64,000 nt of DNA. It comes from Lentinus brumalis. Taxonomy: Eukaryota > Basidiomycota > Agaricomycetes > Polyporales > Polyporaceae. The position numbers and the translations under genes are program-made. Each line of letters starts with the position of its first letter. The first letter of the stretch is position 1. The notes under the pieces are model-generated. The model saw only the letters and a program-made list of their open reading frames with translations. It did no database searches and was not told the DNA's origin. Positions 54,972 through 64,000 of this stretch are shown one piece after another. The DNA lies in NCBI GenBank assembly GCA_001792895.1, contig MARA01000031.1, positions 456,073 to 520,072 of the forward strand, written 5' to 3'.

Positions 54972-57900
54972 TTGCATGTTCCAGTCATGGCTCGTGTACG
55001 CATTGAAGAGTATTCGTCAACTACCGAACGTGAGATTGTGCCCAAGAAGAATTCGCGCGGGGTCCGCTATGTTCTGCGGCAAGCGAAGAACCAACCAGGG
55101 ATGGCAACAGATCAGGGTCCGGTGCCTCCCAGCCCCCCTCCCACATATCTCCGAGTAGCGCCACATCCCGCAGTGTATCCACTGGGCCAGGCGTTCTCGA
55201 CAATGCCAACGAGGTTCAATTCACAGTCTACAGTGATCCACGCTCGTATACAAACACTCGCATGGTAAGTTTAGACTGCGATGTTTGACCAGAATGCTCA
55301 ATTTTAGCATCATCAGAAACCACATGACTACCAGCGGATGTGGGCTGAAAGGCTACGTGAGCCGTACCTACAAGCCCTGTACGACTCTGAAGCCGGCGGT
55401 GATACAGCCCTGTGTCGCTGCGGATGTCCTGCATTGTGGCGTTGTCTCGACTGCACTGGTGTACCGAAGATGTGCCGCACATGCATGTGCGATGGGCATA
55501 TGCTGAATGCCTTTCATCGCATCGAGTTCTGGTCCATCGATCACTATACGGCAGCCTCCCTGCGAACTCTTGGCATCCGCATTTGCCTCGGCCATGACGG
55601 CGCAATGTGTCCACAGCACCGTGACAGTTCCACACCCCGTACGCCTGCAGCATTTTCCACTGATAGCCGACCACCATCACAACCCAGTTCTTATCCTCCC
55701 GAACCACGACAGACGACAGACGACAGTGCACCATCTTCGGGTTGGGAACCATCGGATACTCCGGACTCCGTTCGCAACACGCAACCATTGTCCTCTACGT
55801 GTGATCAGGAAAGCCAGAGTGGAGATTTGCCACGGGTTGTGCTTCCAAATCCTCGGACCCCCCCAGTGCGCGAGCTCGTGCCGCTGCAAAGAAGGTCACG
55901 AGCAATGCAGACAGGTGAGTACCATCATGCTGCAAGGCAAGAGGCCTTATGAGGTGCTGACAATGAACAAAAGCTCAACTGTGCGCAGCTCACTCCCTCC
56001 TCCTGCTCCATGGAGCGTCGCTCGCCATCACAAATCTGGTAGCAGCTCAGCGGTGAGCCCCGAATCACTTGCGGTAGTCACTGCGGGCACCGCGGGCACG
56101 CCGGGCACTCGCGCGGGCAGTCCTAATCCCCACACAATGCGCGTTGACGACCCAGCCATGTCCCCACGTACCGTCCTGTCAGCCTCCCACATGTCTTCAG
56201 ATGCACTTCGGTTACACGAAACACCCAGCCCAGGCCCCCCTCACCGTAGCAAGCGCACTGTCAACGACGCCGAGCTTGCGGAGCTCAGTCCAGAGGATGA
56301 TGACCTCGACCTGTCGTATCCCGAGGAAGAGAACGAGGTACTCCCTGAAGAGCTCGCAGATGAGGATGAGTTTGACAATGATGATCCGTCATCGGATCCA
56401 ATCGTGCGCGATGAGCTGCTCGAGGACATGCCTCGTGTAGGCGAGCCAGTTCTTCGGCCATTTGGGACCCACCACAGACGACGGCGGCCACGCTTTGGTA
56501 CAGCGCGGACCATGGTCATTGTTGATATTACGGGTGTACATGAGGTCCCTGTGCTGTTCTGCTCATGCCAAGGGTCCGAGGCACCCGACATGCAACTCCT
56601 CCGCATGGGGCTCTATCCAGCTACATCGACCCGGCCCTCGACGGCATTTACATTCCGGGTTCTGGACGACTTCCTCCTAACCAACAAAACATGCAAAACA
56701 CCGGCGCTGTCATACTACACCCGCCTGCGGCGTCTCACAAATGACGCATTTCCACACATGGTCCCGGTGAGCCTCCCAAGTCCCCAATATGTGTTCTTCA
56801 TACCTCAGCACATTGACATCACGACCATCTGCAGGATCGATATCGAGACCTCCTCCGCGTATCTAGACAGTGGAGAAACCTCAAAGCGCGGAAGGCTACT
56901 GGTGTAGGCTACGAGGATTTGCCTGAGCCCGGGCGCGGAACCTTTGCGATCCGCTGCCCGGCATGCCCGCGGCCAGGTGTCAACATGCCCCATGATTGGC
57001 AAAACGATGCCAAAGCGTGAGTGATGCAGTTCATTCTGGACAGGGTCAGGCTAACAAAGCGTGCAGATTCATTCACGCAGCATCTGCCATTATGGATGGT
57101 AACTTCGGGGCACAACATCAAGCAATGAAACACCCCGAGAACGATGTCCGCTTTGCAGATGGACACTGCTTCATGGTGACGAGTGGCCCATACAAGGAGC
57201 ATTTAAAAACTGCTGTGACCTTCCGACAGGTTCGTTCACTATTATCTGCCTACATGCTCTTCCTGACCACTACTTTGTAGACGCTAGATTGTAACGAGCA
57301 CCGGGCAGTCCTTGCGGCATCGGCAGAGCGTGCAGCAATGGAGTCTACTGGTATTGGTGCAGCTGCGTGCAGCAGGCATGGGTTCTTCTTCCCGCATTGT
57401 GTTGTTGACTTTCAGAGAGGGGAAGGGTACGCATCTATATTGCATGCTCAAGCACTCCTTGATGTGCTCATGGTGCTTGTTCTAGCCAGCGGAACATGGA
57501 CTACTGCTTCTTCTGGGTGATGCAGTACCTCACCGGTATCCAACTTCTCATCATGCTCTACGACATCTGGTGTCACTACTGGATCCATATGGTGCATCGC
57601 TTCACTGAGAGCCCAGCCCTCTCTCTGCCAGATGGCATGAAGATCACTGGAGGCATCGGGCAGTTCCACGTACATGCCCACCGCCGCGAGTGCTATGCTC
57701 GCTTCTCTCCCAACTTCATCCCTGCTGCCGGCGTGACCCTCAACGAAATCATCGAGTCACTCTGGCCAGAGACCAATGACATTGCAGGCAGCACACGGGG
57801 CATGGCTACAGGGCACCGCCAGGAGAGTATTGACGACCACATGAACGACTCCAACCACATGAAGCTCATCCGCTTACGTGCGTGCTAGATCTACAGCATA

Positions 57901-59431
57901 TGTTGCTGGTTATACTAACCCCCACACACACAGCCGCAGCGCTGGCGCGGAAGTGGCGCACTGCATGCACTGAGCTAGGGCCTGCCCGGGAGGCGCTGGA
58001 GTCCCTTGCTGCCCAGTTCCCACCATCCAAGGTAAAGGAATGGGAGAAGGATGCCAAAAGGGCAGCTAAAAAACGACACCGAAAGCCAGAGGTGATGGAC
58101 ATCTACGAGGTGCAGGATGCCAAGCGTGAGTGATACGAAGTGCTCTTGCCCATTAGATCTGACACAAATGTGCCCGTATTGCCCGCAGTGCCCACTCGTG
58201 CCCAGATTCAGCTTGAGTTGGCCAAGAAGGAGAATGCTCGTACAGGTGGATCAAAGGGTGCTGCCGCATGGATTGTGGTGGGTCTGAAAATTGAGGAGGA
58301 TCGGTGGGTGTCCTGGGTATTTACTTCTAAGTATTCCTGCTAACCTCATTATTCAGCCTTGCAATCGCCAATAAGGCGCGCCAGATCCGCCCTACAAGCT
58401 CTACCGAGGAGAAGATCGCACTTGAACGTTCACGTGCTGCCCTCCTGAAGAGCATTGAAAAGTTCCACAAAGATGCCAAGAACTTCCTGCCTGTCCGCGC
58501 ACTCGTGGATTTTCTGGCAATGCCTACAGTGTCGTCCTCTCTTGGAGCAGAATGGGATAGCATTGAAGAAGCCGCAGGCATCGCACAGGCCCCTACCAGT
58601 GATGACGAACCAGCCTCTACAATCACCCCTGAACGGATTGCCATCGCCTTGCCATCAACCCTCGGTGCTTCATTGTGTCGCTCTCACGGACTGACAAACC
58701 TCCTCACCAGTGAACGCGAGCTGCGCATTGGTCAGATGAACGACTGCCTCCACAGTGTTCGCGTAGGAATTGGGTACAAGTCCTTCCTTTACCGCACAGA
58801 GGTCCGCACAGCCACCTCTACACGGCAGAAGCTGCGAAGCTTCGACGACGTCCATCTGGCTGACGCTGGCATCCTCTCAAATGCTCGGCTATACCAAGCC
58901 TCACGGTCTGCAATAGGGAACCTGTACGATGCACAAGTTCCCTCCGATGCTGAGGAGCTTGCTGCCGTGCATGCACGCTACCGTGTCCTGGAGAAGAAGG
59001 ATATGAAAGCCAACACAGCACTTGTTGAGCATGCTGTGCGAGGGGTCTCTCTGTTGCATCTTCCCTGGTTCTGGAATATGGCATCTGGAGAAGCGGAGGA
59101 AGGATCATGGATGGAGGAGAGTACGTGCACCATGTCCCCTCTCATCGAACCAATTCTGATCTATCATACAGTGTACCGTGTTGTATATCTGCGAGCCCAT
59201 GCCCGTCTTGCCCGTTGGGATGAGGAGATTGCCATCGTACCGGCAGAGATGGACAGGACACTTCGAAGCTACCAGATCAGTGAGGACGAGTGGCTCCGAC
59301 GTGGTAGAACCACACAGAAGGGCCTAGGACATCAGGCATGGGCTGCCCGGCAGGCTGCAGTCTGGCATGCCCTGCACGCACATTCAGATACACTGTTCAC
59401 TGTTGCCCGTGCAAACTTCCAACCTACTTAG
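54972..59431 (+). CDS. KDZ transposase with CxC2 cysteine-cluster domain (element B)
   Basis: About eleven introns. The first exon (MHVPVMARVRIEEYSS) and the block EVQFTVYSDPRSYTNTRM are in different frames, so one early intron or a frameshift near 55050-55200 is unresolved. From there the gene is clean: HHQKPHDYQRMWAERLREP, then the CxC2 cluster CRCGCPALWRCLDCTG, MCRTCMCDGHMLNAFHRIEF. Then come LGIRICLGHDGAMCP, a long acidic linker, IVDITGVHEVPVLFCSCQG and FAIRCPACPRPGVNMPHDW. The catalytic motifs are SAIMDGNFGAQH (D), CSRHGFFFPHCVVDFQRGE, MDYCFFWVMQYLTG, IMLYDIWCHYW (D) and LNEIIESLWPETND (E). A helical C-terminus ends TVARANFQPT. About 1250 residues. Sequence identity to the element A transposase is low, so the two are from different KDZ branches. 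Apart from the 5' question it appears intact. Confidence 0.87.
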
Positions 59432-59559
59432 ACCATGTAACTGCACAGATTCCTATACAAGATTGCAGAATGTTCACCAAAATATCCAGCTCACCACCAT
59501 GTAGACCTGTAGCATACAGTGCCCACATGGGCAGGCCGGAAATCAGTGCCCAAAGCGGC

Positions 59560-59835
59560 TGCGGGCACGGGCACGGGCACACAGTAGTGACCGAGGTGGG
59601 CACAGGCACGGGCACGGGCACGGCACGGGCACGGAGGGCATAAACATGAACATGGAGGGCACGGACATGGGCACAGGGGGCACAAACACGGGCACGGGGG
59701 GCACAGACACGGGCACGGGGGGCACAGACACGGGCACGGACAGAGACATGCCCACGCACATGGACACGGACACGGGCACGGACACGGGCATGGACACGGG
59801 CACGGACACGGACCCGGACGCGGTCACGCACACGG
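59560..59835 (+). repeat. GGGCACG / GACACG repeat cluster downstream of the transposase
   Basis: Dozens of copies of GGCACG and GACACG hexamers occupy the 3' side of the transposase gene, between it and the convergent gene ending at 59908. This is the densest stretch of the motif in the window. Confidence 0.9.
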
Positions 59836-59907
59836 ATACAGGGAGGAGGAATATTGAGCGAGCAGCGAGGAGAAGTCCTCAAAGATACAATATATAGAGA
59901 TATACTA

Positions 59908-61036
59908 CTACTGACCAGGAAGTTCATGTTGGAATATAGGTGTACCCGTCTGTCCCATAGTCTCCTTGTACAAGTAGTACTCCTGGGCTTCCTCAAGCGT
60001 ATGGAACCGCCTGATCTTCCGCCCAGGATGGTTCCCTGCCATCGTGTAAGCGGTGATTCTGCGTAACAGTCAAAACAAGTTACAAGATAACGGTGTCGAT
60101 ACTCACTTGTCCATAAAGATGCCTGTCGTGTCGCCAAGCACAACAACATATGCAGGGCCCTCCGGGACAATGATGCTGGACGTATTTGTTGTTGCAATTG
60201 AGCTCACCGTGGTGGAAGGGGTATTGAGAGCAGAGGTAGATGGGAGAGCAGGATGCAAGCCATGGAAAGACGGCTTGGCTGTAGATGGCATTGCGGGGGT
60301 GGGAAGAGATGGGGCAGGATGCAAGCGTTGAAAAAACGGCTGGGTTGTAGATGGAAATAGTGAGCGCGGGAAGAGATGGGGCACGGTGGGTGCTCACCTG
60401 CCTGTCGGGTGGCCTCACTTCCGCCTCATGTGCCACGGACTCCATGACGGTCGCCTTGTTGGCCGACTGCGCGTTGGCTGGTTTCTGTTGAGGCTTCCAG
60501 TGGCGTGCTCTCCCCGCAGACTCGATGAGGAGCGTCGTGTGGGGATCAGATGCGCGAGCACTGAGATATGTGGCCGATGTAGAACTAGTACCCGTGGGGG
60601 CAGCAGCAGAAATTGTGCTCCGAGGGGTGCTCATGGCTGATGCAACGGGGCGGCGATTGGTGTGGATGACGAGGTCAGTAAGGATGGGTGCTCGTGCTCG
60701 GGGGGCCATCCAGTGCGGATCTCGTGAAGGGCCATTGACCCAGGCGCGTCTGGCAGCATCGACATTCTTGAACTTCTTGTAGAGCGCACCAGGAAAGCCA
60801 ATGACCATGGGGCCGGCAAGTCCCCTGCACGGAGTATGTAGGATATTCGAACGGTTGAGAGAAAACACTCACCAGCCCATATAAACCCCAACACAGCGAC
60901 CTTTCCAAATCGTATAACCCTTTCCATCATCGATATCACCAAATACCATGATCAATCCATCCTCCTCGTAGACCGGCGTGGGTCCCACGCTGAGCGCAGC
61001 GCGATCAAAGTCTTCACGTTGCTCCTTTGTCAGCAT
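59908..61036 (-). CDS. Protein with two RNase H1 N-terminal (viroplasmin-like, Cauli_VI) domains
   Basis: Four exons join in frame. Exon 1 is MLTKEQREDFDRAALSVG, LIMVFGDIDDGKGYTIWKG and RCVGVYMGW. Exon 2 is GLAGPMVIGFPGALYKKF and NVDAARRAWVNG, then a serine/alanine-rich linker. Exon 3 is EGPAYVVVLGDTTGIFMDK. Exon 4 is ITAYTMAGNHPGRKIRRF, HTLEEAQEYYLYKE and IFQHELPGQ. Both halves show the pattern of the small RNase H1 N-terminal domain: Y-V-V-x-G-x-x-x-G-I/V-Y/F, W, then G-F-P-G-A-x-Y-K-x-F and a helix with A. That domain binds RNA/DNA hybrids or double-stranded RNA in eukaryotic RNase H1. No RNase H catalytic domain follows. About 310 residues. I infer a nucleic-acid-binding accessory of the transposon; I know of no description of this as KDZ cargo. 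Confidence 0.65.
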
Positions 61037-61400
61037 TTGACACAAGCTTGTGGCAGTTGCAAGAATGCCGTTGGTATTGCACAGATTGCACGATAGGGAG
61101 GGAGGCGTGGAGACGGTGTGAGATGGGAGCTAGATGCATGCAAGAAATGTAGACGCCGGAAGAGCCACGGTGGCCTGCCTGGAAGGGACGCCCTTCTGTC
61201 GAGTTCAGCAACCCGCAGGGATGCAGCAAAAGACATGTATGTGATTTTGCTTGGCCGTCTGTGCCAATTGCAGCAATGGGCATGCAATACTCAGTGGGAT
61301 TCAGTACAACTGGGGCATGGGCAGGCAGCCTCCGGGCAGCGAGGGCAGCACGGGCAACATGGGCAGTCCCGGGCATGGCCAAGTCAGCAGGTGTTATTAA

Positions 61401-62543
61401 TTGCCTTTAAAGGGATGCAACCAAAAATATATGGGCGGTTATCGATCTCAACTGCGACCAACCATCTCCCGTCACTTCAGCATGAGAGCCGCCTATGCCG
61501 AACTACAGTACATTGCATGGAGAATCGTGGAGGCTCTGAAGGCCTACCCTCTGGACCCGAGCCATACCACGCAGCGCCGCTTTGCTACAGGGTTTGCCCG
61601 TGAACTGGTGTGTATCTACATATGTTCATGTGCAGTCGGTCACTCACAAATCACAATTTAGTGGCAAGCAACTTCAGCCATAGGTTTAGCAGGCGCTGCT
61701 TCTGTGTCCAGGGGTGGTGCGGCAACCTGTGAAATTGTGCCAGCTGTGATTCGCATCATGCTGGAGTGCGCCACATTCCAAGGCACAGGACTTCTCGTCA
61801 ACATGGCAAAGGTTGACAGGCAGAAGGTTATCGAGGCTTACGACAGCAAGTATACGTTCCCAGAGGGCATGACCGACTTCGCCCGATGGTGGGAGTTCAA
61901 TGAGCCCCAAGCTGGGGATAGCAAGCCTCGTGCACTGTGGTGGGAGATTCCCAGTACGGTAATGGTGAGCACGGTTCTGACCATGTGTGTGGATTGATCA
62001 TTTTAACCTTCGACATGATGGCAGGCAAGACCGATGCTCATGTGGCAGGAGGATGCTGTGGATGCCGTGCAACTGGCAAGTGAGATGAACTCCACCATTG
62101 CCTCCCGGTACCAGCAAACCGAGCAGGAGATCAGTGCTGAGAAGAAACGGGGCCATGCAGCGAAATCCTGCTATGTCCGTACGCGGAGCTGGCCAATCGA
62201 GTGGAAGCGCCGTGAAGAAAGTACCACGCGGTCCCATGGTTCCAGTGGCCCAGAGGCAGGCCCCTCATGCATACAGCAGGATAGGACAGGGATGCCGACC
62301 AATGGGGTGACGGGCACAACAGCGGGCAATGGGGGCACTACGGGCAGCCGTCCGATGGCGGACCAATCGGGTTCCGCGGGCAGCACGGGCAGCACGGGCA
62401 TCCTCGCGGTGGATGTACAAGCCACAGTGGATATAGCGGCAGCGGCTGTGCAGGGGCAGTCAGCTGACTTGGATGTGTTGGGGCGTACTGAACAACTGGT
62501 GCCTGGGCATGCAATGGATGTAGATGTAGACCGTGCTATGTGA
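61401..62543 (+). CDS. Uncharacterised cargo protein of element B
   Basis: Three exons. Exon 1 starts at 61401 (MPLKGCNQKYMGGYRSQLRP; an alternative start is the ATG at 61431), then AAYAELQYIAWRIVEALKA and RRFATGFARE. Exon 2 starts near 61662: WQATSAIGLAGAASVSRGG, VPAVIRIMLECATFQGTG, MAKVDRQKVIEAYDSKYTFP and FARWWEFNEPQ. Exon 3 starts near 62026: ARPMLMWQEDAVDAVQLASE, RSWPIEWKRREE, then a glycine/threonine/serine-rich tail containing GTTAGNGGTTGS and STGSTG, encoded by GGGCAC motifs, ending MDVDVDRAM. I recognise no domain. Length is about 330 residues. Its position between the RNase-H1-like gene and the repeat-rich tail suggests it is the last gene of element B. Confidence 0.6.
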
Positions 62544-62958
62544 GCTTTGTAACGGACATGATATGAAATATACTGAGCAGCTGCGACTCCGGCCCTAGAC
62601 CATAACTCACAGAAGACAATCAAACCCCCTGTATATAGTCCCTGCAGTGCACACAGGAATATATAATCAATATAATGATAGCTAACACTGGAGCCAATGA
62701 GGGGTGAGGTGTCCCCTGATGCGCCGTCCAGTCACCTGCGCACAGACCTACTCGCTTGCCTGATGCTTGTCTGCTTGCTCTGCTGGTCTATATGCCTGGA
62801 GACTTGAAAGCCCCAGTCTCTAGTGTCCTTCCTCGGCAGTGTGCTGGTCAGCATTTAATTTGGGACAAAGATACTACATGTCTAGCTAGTCGGGATAGGG
62901 TGATAGTATAGTCCCCGTTACATGGCAGTCAATAGCCCTATGCATAGCCTTTCGAGCG
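62544..62958. other. Non-coding DNA after the last gene of element B
   Basis: AT-rich, with ATATATAATCAATATAATGAT near 62660 and no supportable frame. Confidence 0.4.
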
Positions 62959-63970
62959 TGCTTGTGATGGGCAGTATGAGCTTGCAGCGGGTAGTACGAG
63001 CAGGCTTGGGACGGCCAGAGTGAGGTAGCAGCGGGCAGATTAAATAAGTCTGAATGACCGGAGGGCATAGCAAACGAGCGGCGGGCAGGGTGAACGAGCA
63101 GCAGGCGGAGGGAACAAACCACAGGATGAACAAGCAAGAGGCGGAATTAAGAAATGGCTGAAAGTACAGGGAAGCAACAAGAGTCATGAGGGGGTGATAG
63201 GTACAAGGAGGTGGCTGGAGATACAAGCAAGCAGCGGGCAGGCGGTGAGCAGGATGGGCAGGCGACGGGCACGGCGGGCACGGCGGGCAGGTGACCGTCA
63301 GCAATAAAGGACTTGGACAGGTCATGCAGCTAACACAGAAAAGAGCGACTAGGCAGGAGTTCATTGAAATCGCAAGCCGGGTAATGACAGTATAAATCTG
63401 AGCGGGCGAGAGGTAAGACAACTAGTTATAAGCATAGTTGTCAATATTCTGGGGACCTTGGGCATAGAGAACAAGAACAACGGACAGCACAAGAGAGGAA
63501 GAGCGGCAATTATGAAGAATGCCAGATGGGCAAAGCAAGCTTGTGATGAGCAGGACGGGCTTGTGGCAGGTAGTATGAGCCTGCAGTGGGTAGTACAAGC
63601 GTGCAGCGGGTAGTACCAGAGGGCTTGGGACGGCTAGAGTGAGGTAGCAGTGGGCAGATTAAACAAGTCTGAATCACCGGAGGGCATAGCAAATGAGCGG
63701 CGGGCAGGGTGAACCAGCGGCAGGCAGAGGGAACAAACCACGGGATGAACAAGCAAGAGGCGGGATTAAGGAATGGCTGAAAGTACAGGGAAGCAACAAG
63801 AGTCATGAGGGGGTGGTTGGAGATACAAGCAAGCAGCGGGCAGGCGGTAAGCAGGATGGGCAGGCGGCGGGCACAGCGGCACAGCGGGCACGGAGGGCAG
63901 GCGGCGGGCAAGCAGCGGGCACGGTGGGCAGGTGCCAGGCAGTGCATGGGGGCAGCAAGTAGAGTACAAG
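62959..63970 (+). repeat. Two diverged direct repeats of about 350 bp rich in GGGCA, probable subterminal region of element B
   Basis: The segment from about 62967 to 63290 recurs at about 63562 to 63890, offset near 597 bp and about 90% alike by eye. Examples are GGGAAGCAACAAGAGTCATG and AAGTCTGAATGACCGGAGG against AAGTCTGAATCACCGGAGG. Both copies end in GGGCAC/GGGCAGGCGG runs. Confidence 0.8.
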
Positions 63971-64000
63971 GATGCGGGCATGAGAAAAAGCAGCGGCAGG

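Larger units (their letters stand above)
49890..64000. mobile_element. Element B: second KDZ-type DNA transposon, right end off the window
   Basis: This 14-kb stretch carries a companion protein (-), TET/JBP dioxygenase (+), KDZ transposase (+), double RNase-H1-N protein (-) and a further unknown gene (+). It then has a repeat-rich non-coding tail (62.95-63.97 kb) that looks like a subterminal region. GGGCAC/GTGCCC motifs occur throughout in either orientation. Terminal inverted repeats could not be identified, partly because the right end is outside the window. Confidence 0.7.

Noticed and set aside
59543..59833. Frames rich in Pro-Val-Ser or Gly-Thr across the GGGCAC cluster at 59.5-59.8 kb
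   Set aside because: Pure translation of a hexamer repeat, on both strands, without a start or continuation; unlike the run at 50.55 kb it is not inside a conserved protein.
59908..61036. Viral origin for the viroplasmin-like domains
   Set aside because: The small domain is a normal N-terminal part of eukaryotic RNase H1; no other virus-like sequence lies nearby.

Overview
The window reads as nuclear DNA of a filamentous basidiomycete, most likely an Agaricomycete of the Polyporales type. Coding regions are GC-rich, introns are short (about 50-60 bp, GT..AG), F-box genes are multicopy, and KDZ (Kyakuja-Dileera-Zisupton) transposases occur beside TET/JBP-type dioxygenases, a combination known from mushroom genomes. 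There is no sign of bacterial organisation, and I recognised no rRNA or tRNA gene.

Left part (1-32 kb, host-like but repeat-rich). Two copies of a KRE2/MNT1-type alpha-1,2-mannosyltransferase gene (GT15) lie at 467-1628 (5' end off the window) and 10041-13253 (complete). About 1.5 kb of them, introns included, is virtually identical, yet their last introns and downstream flanks differ. Between them are decayed repeats and a tandem pair of frameshifted gene relics (4.1-5.4 kb). From 13 to 24 kb come a CGCGTCA-rich inverted-repeat element, an uncharacterised conserved gene (15.3-16.6 kb), an intact GNAT acetyltransferase (17.0-17.8 kb) and three F-box genes or relics. One F-box gene is split by a 468-bp TA-flanked MITE, and a second MITE follows the third. 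From 24.9 to 32.8 kb three minus-strand genes of unknown function occur; the two on the right resemble proteins that accompany KDZ transposons.

Right part (32.9-64 kb) is almost wholly mobile DNA. Element A (32859-49584, 16.7 kb) is bounded by terminal inverted repeats of 2.0 and 2.7 kb. Each contains an array of a 79-bp unit, about 14 units on the left and 23 on the right, full of TTGTA motifs. Inside are a KDZ transposase with a cysteine cluster, a small unknown gene, a TET/JBP 2-oxoglutarate dioxygenase and a large companion protein. Element B (from about 49.9 kb to beyond the right edge) carries a second, quite different KDZ transposase, its own TET/JBP dioxygenase, a companion protein, a gene with two RNase-H1-N-terminal (viroplasmin-like) domains and one further unknown gene. 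Its coding regions, introns and flanks are sprinkled with GGGCAC/GTGCCC motifs.

Both elements therefore repeat one logic: a DDE-type transposase, an enzyme predicted to oxidise methylated bases, and a large conserved companion protein. Each also has its own family of short motifs, plausible binding sites for its own transposase. The mechanistic links are inference; the gene contents and the repeats are read directly from the sequence.
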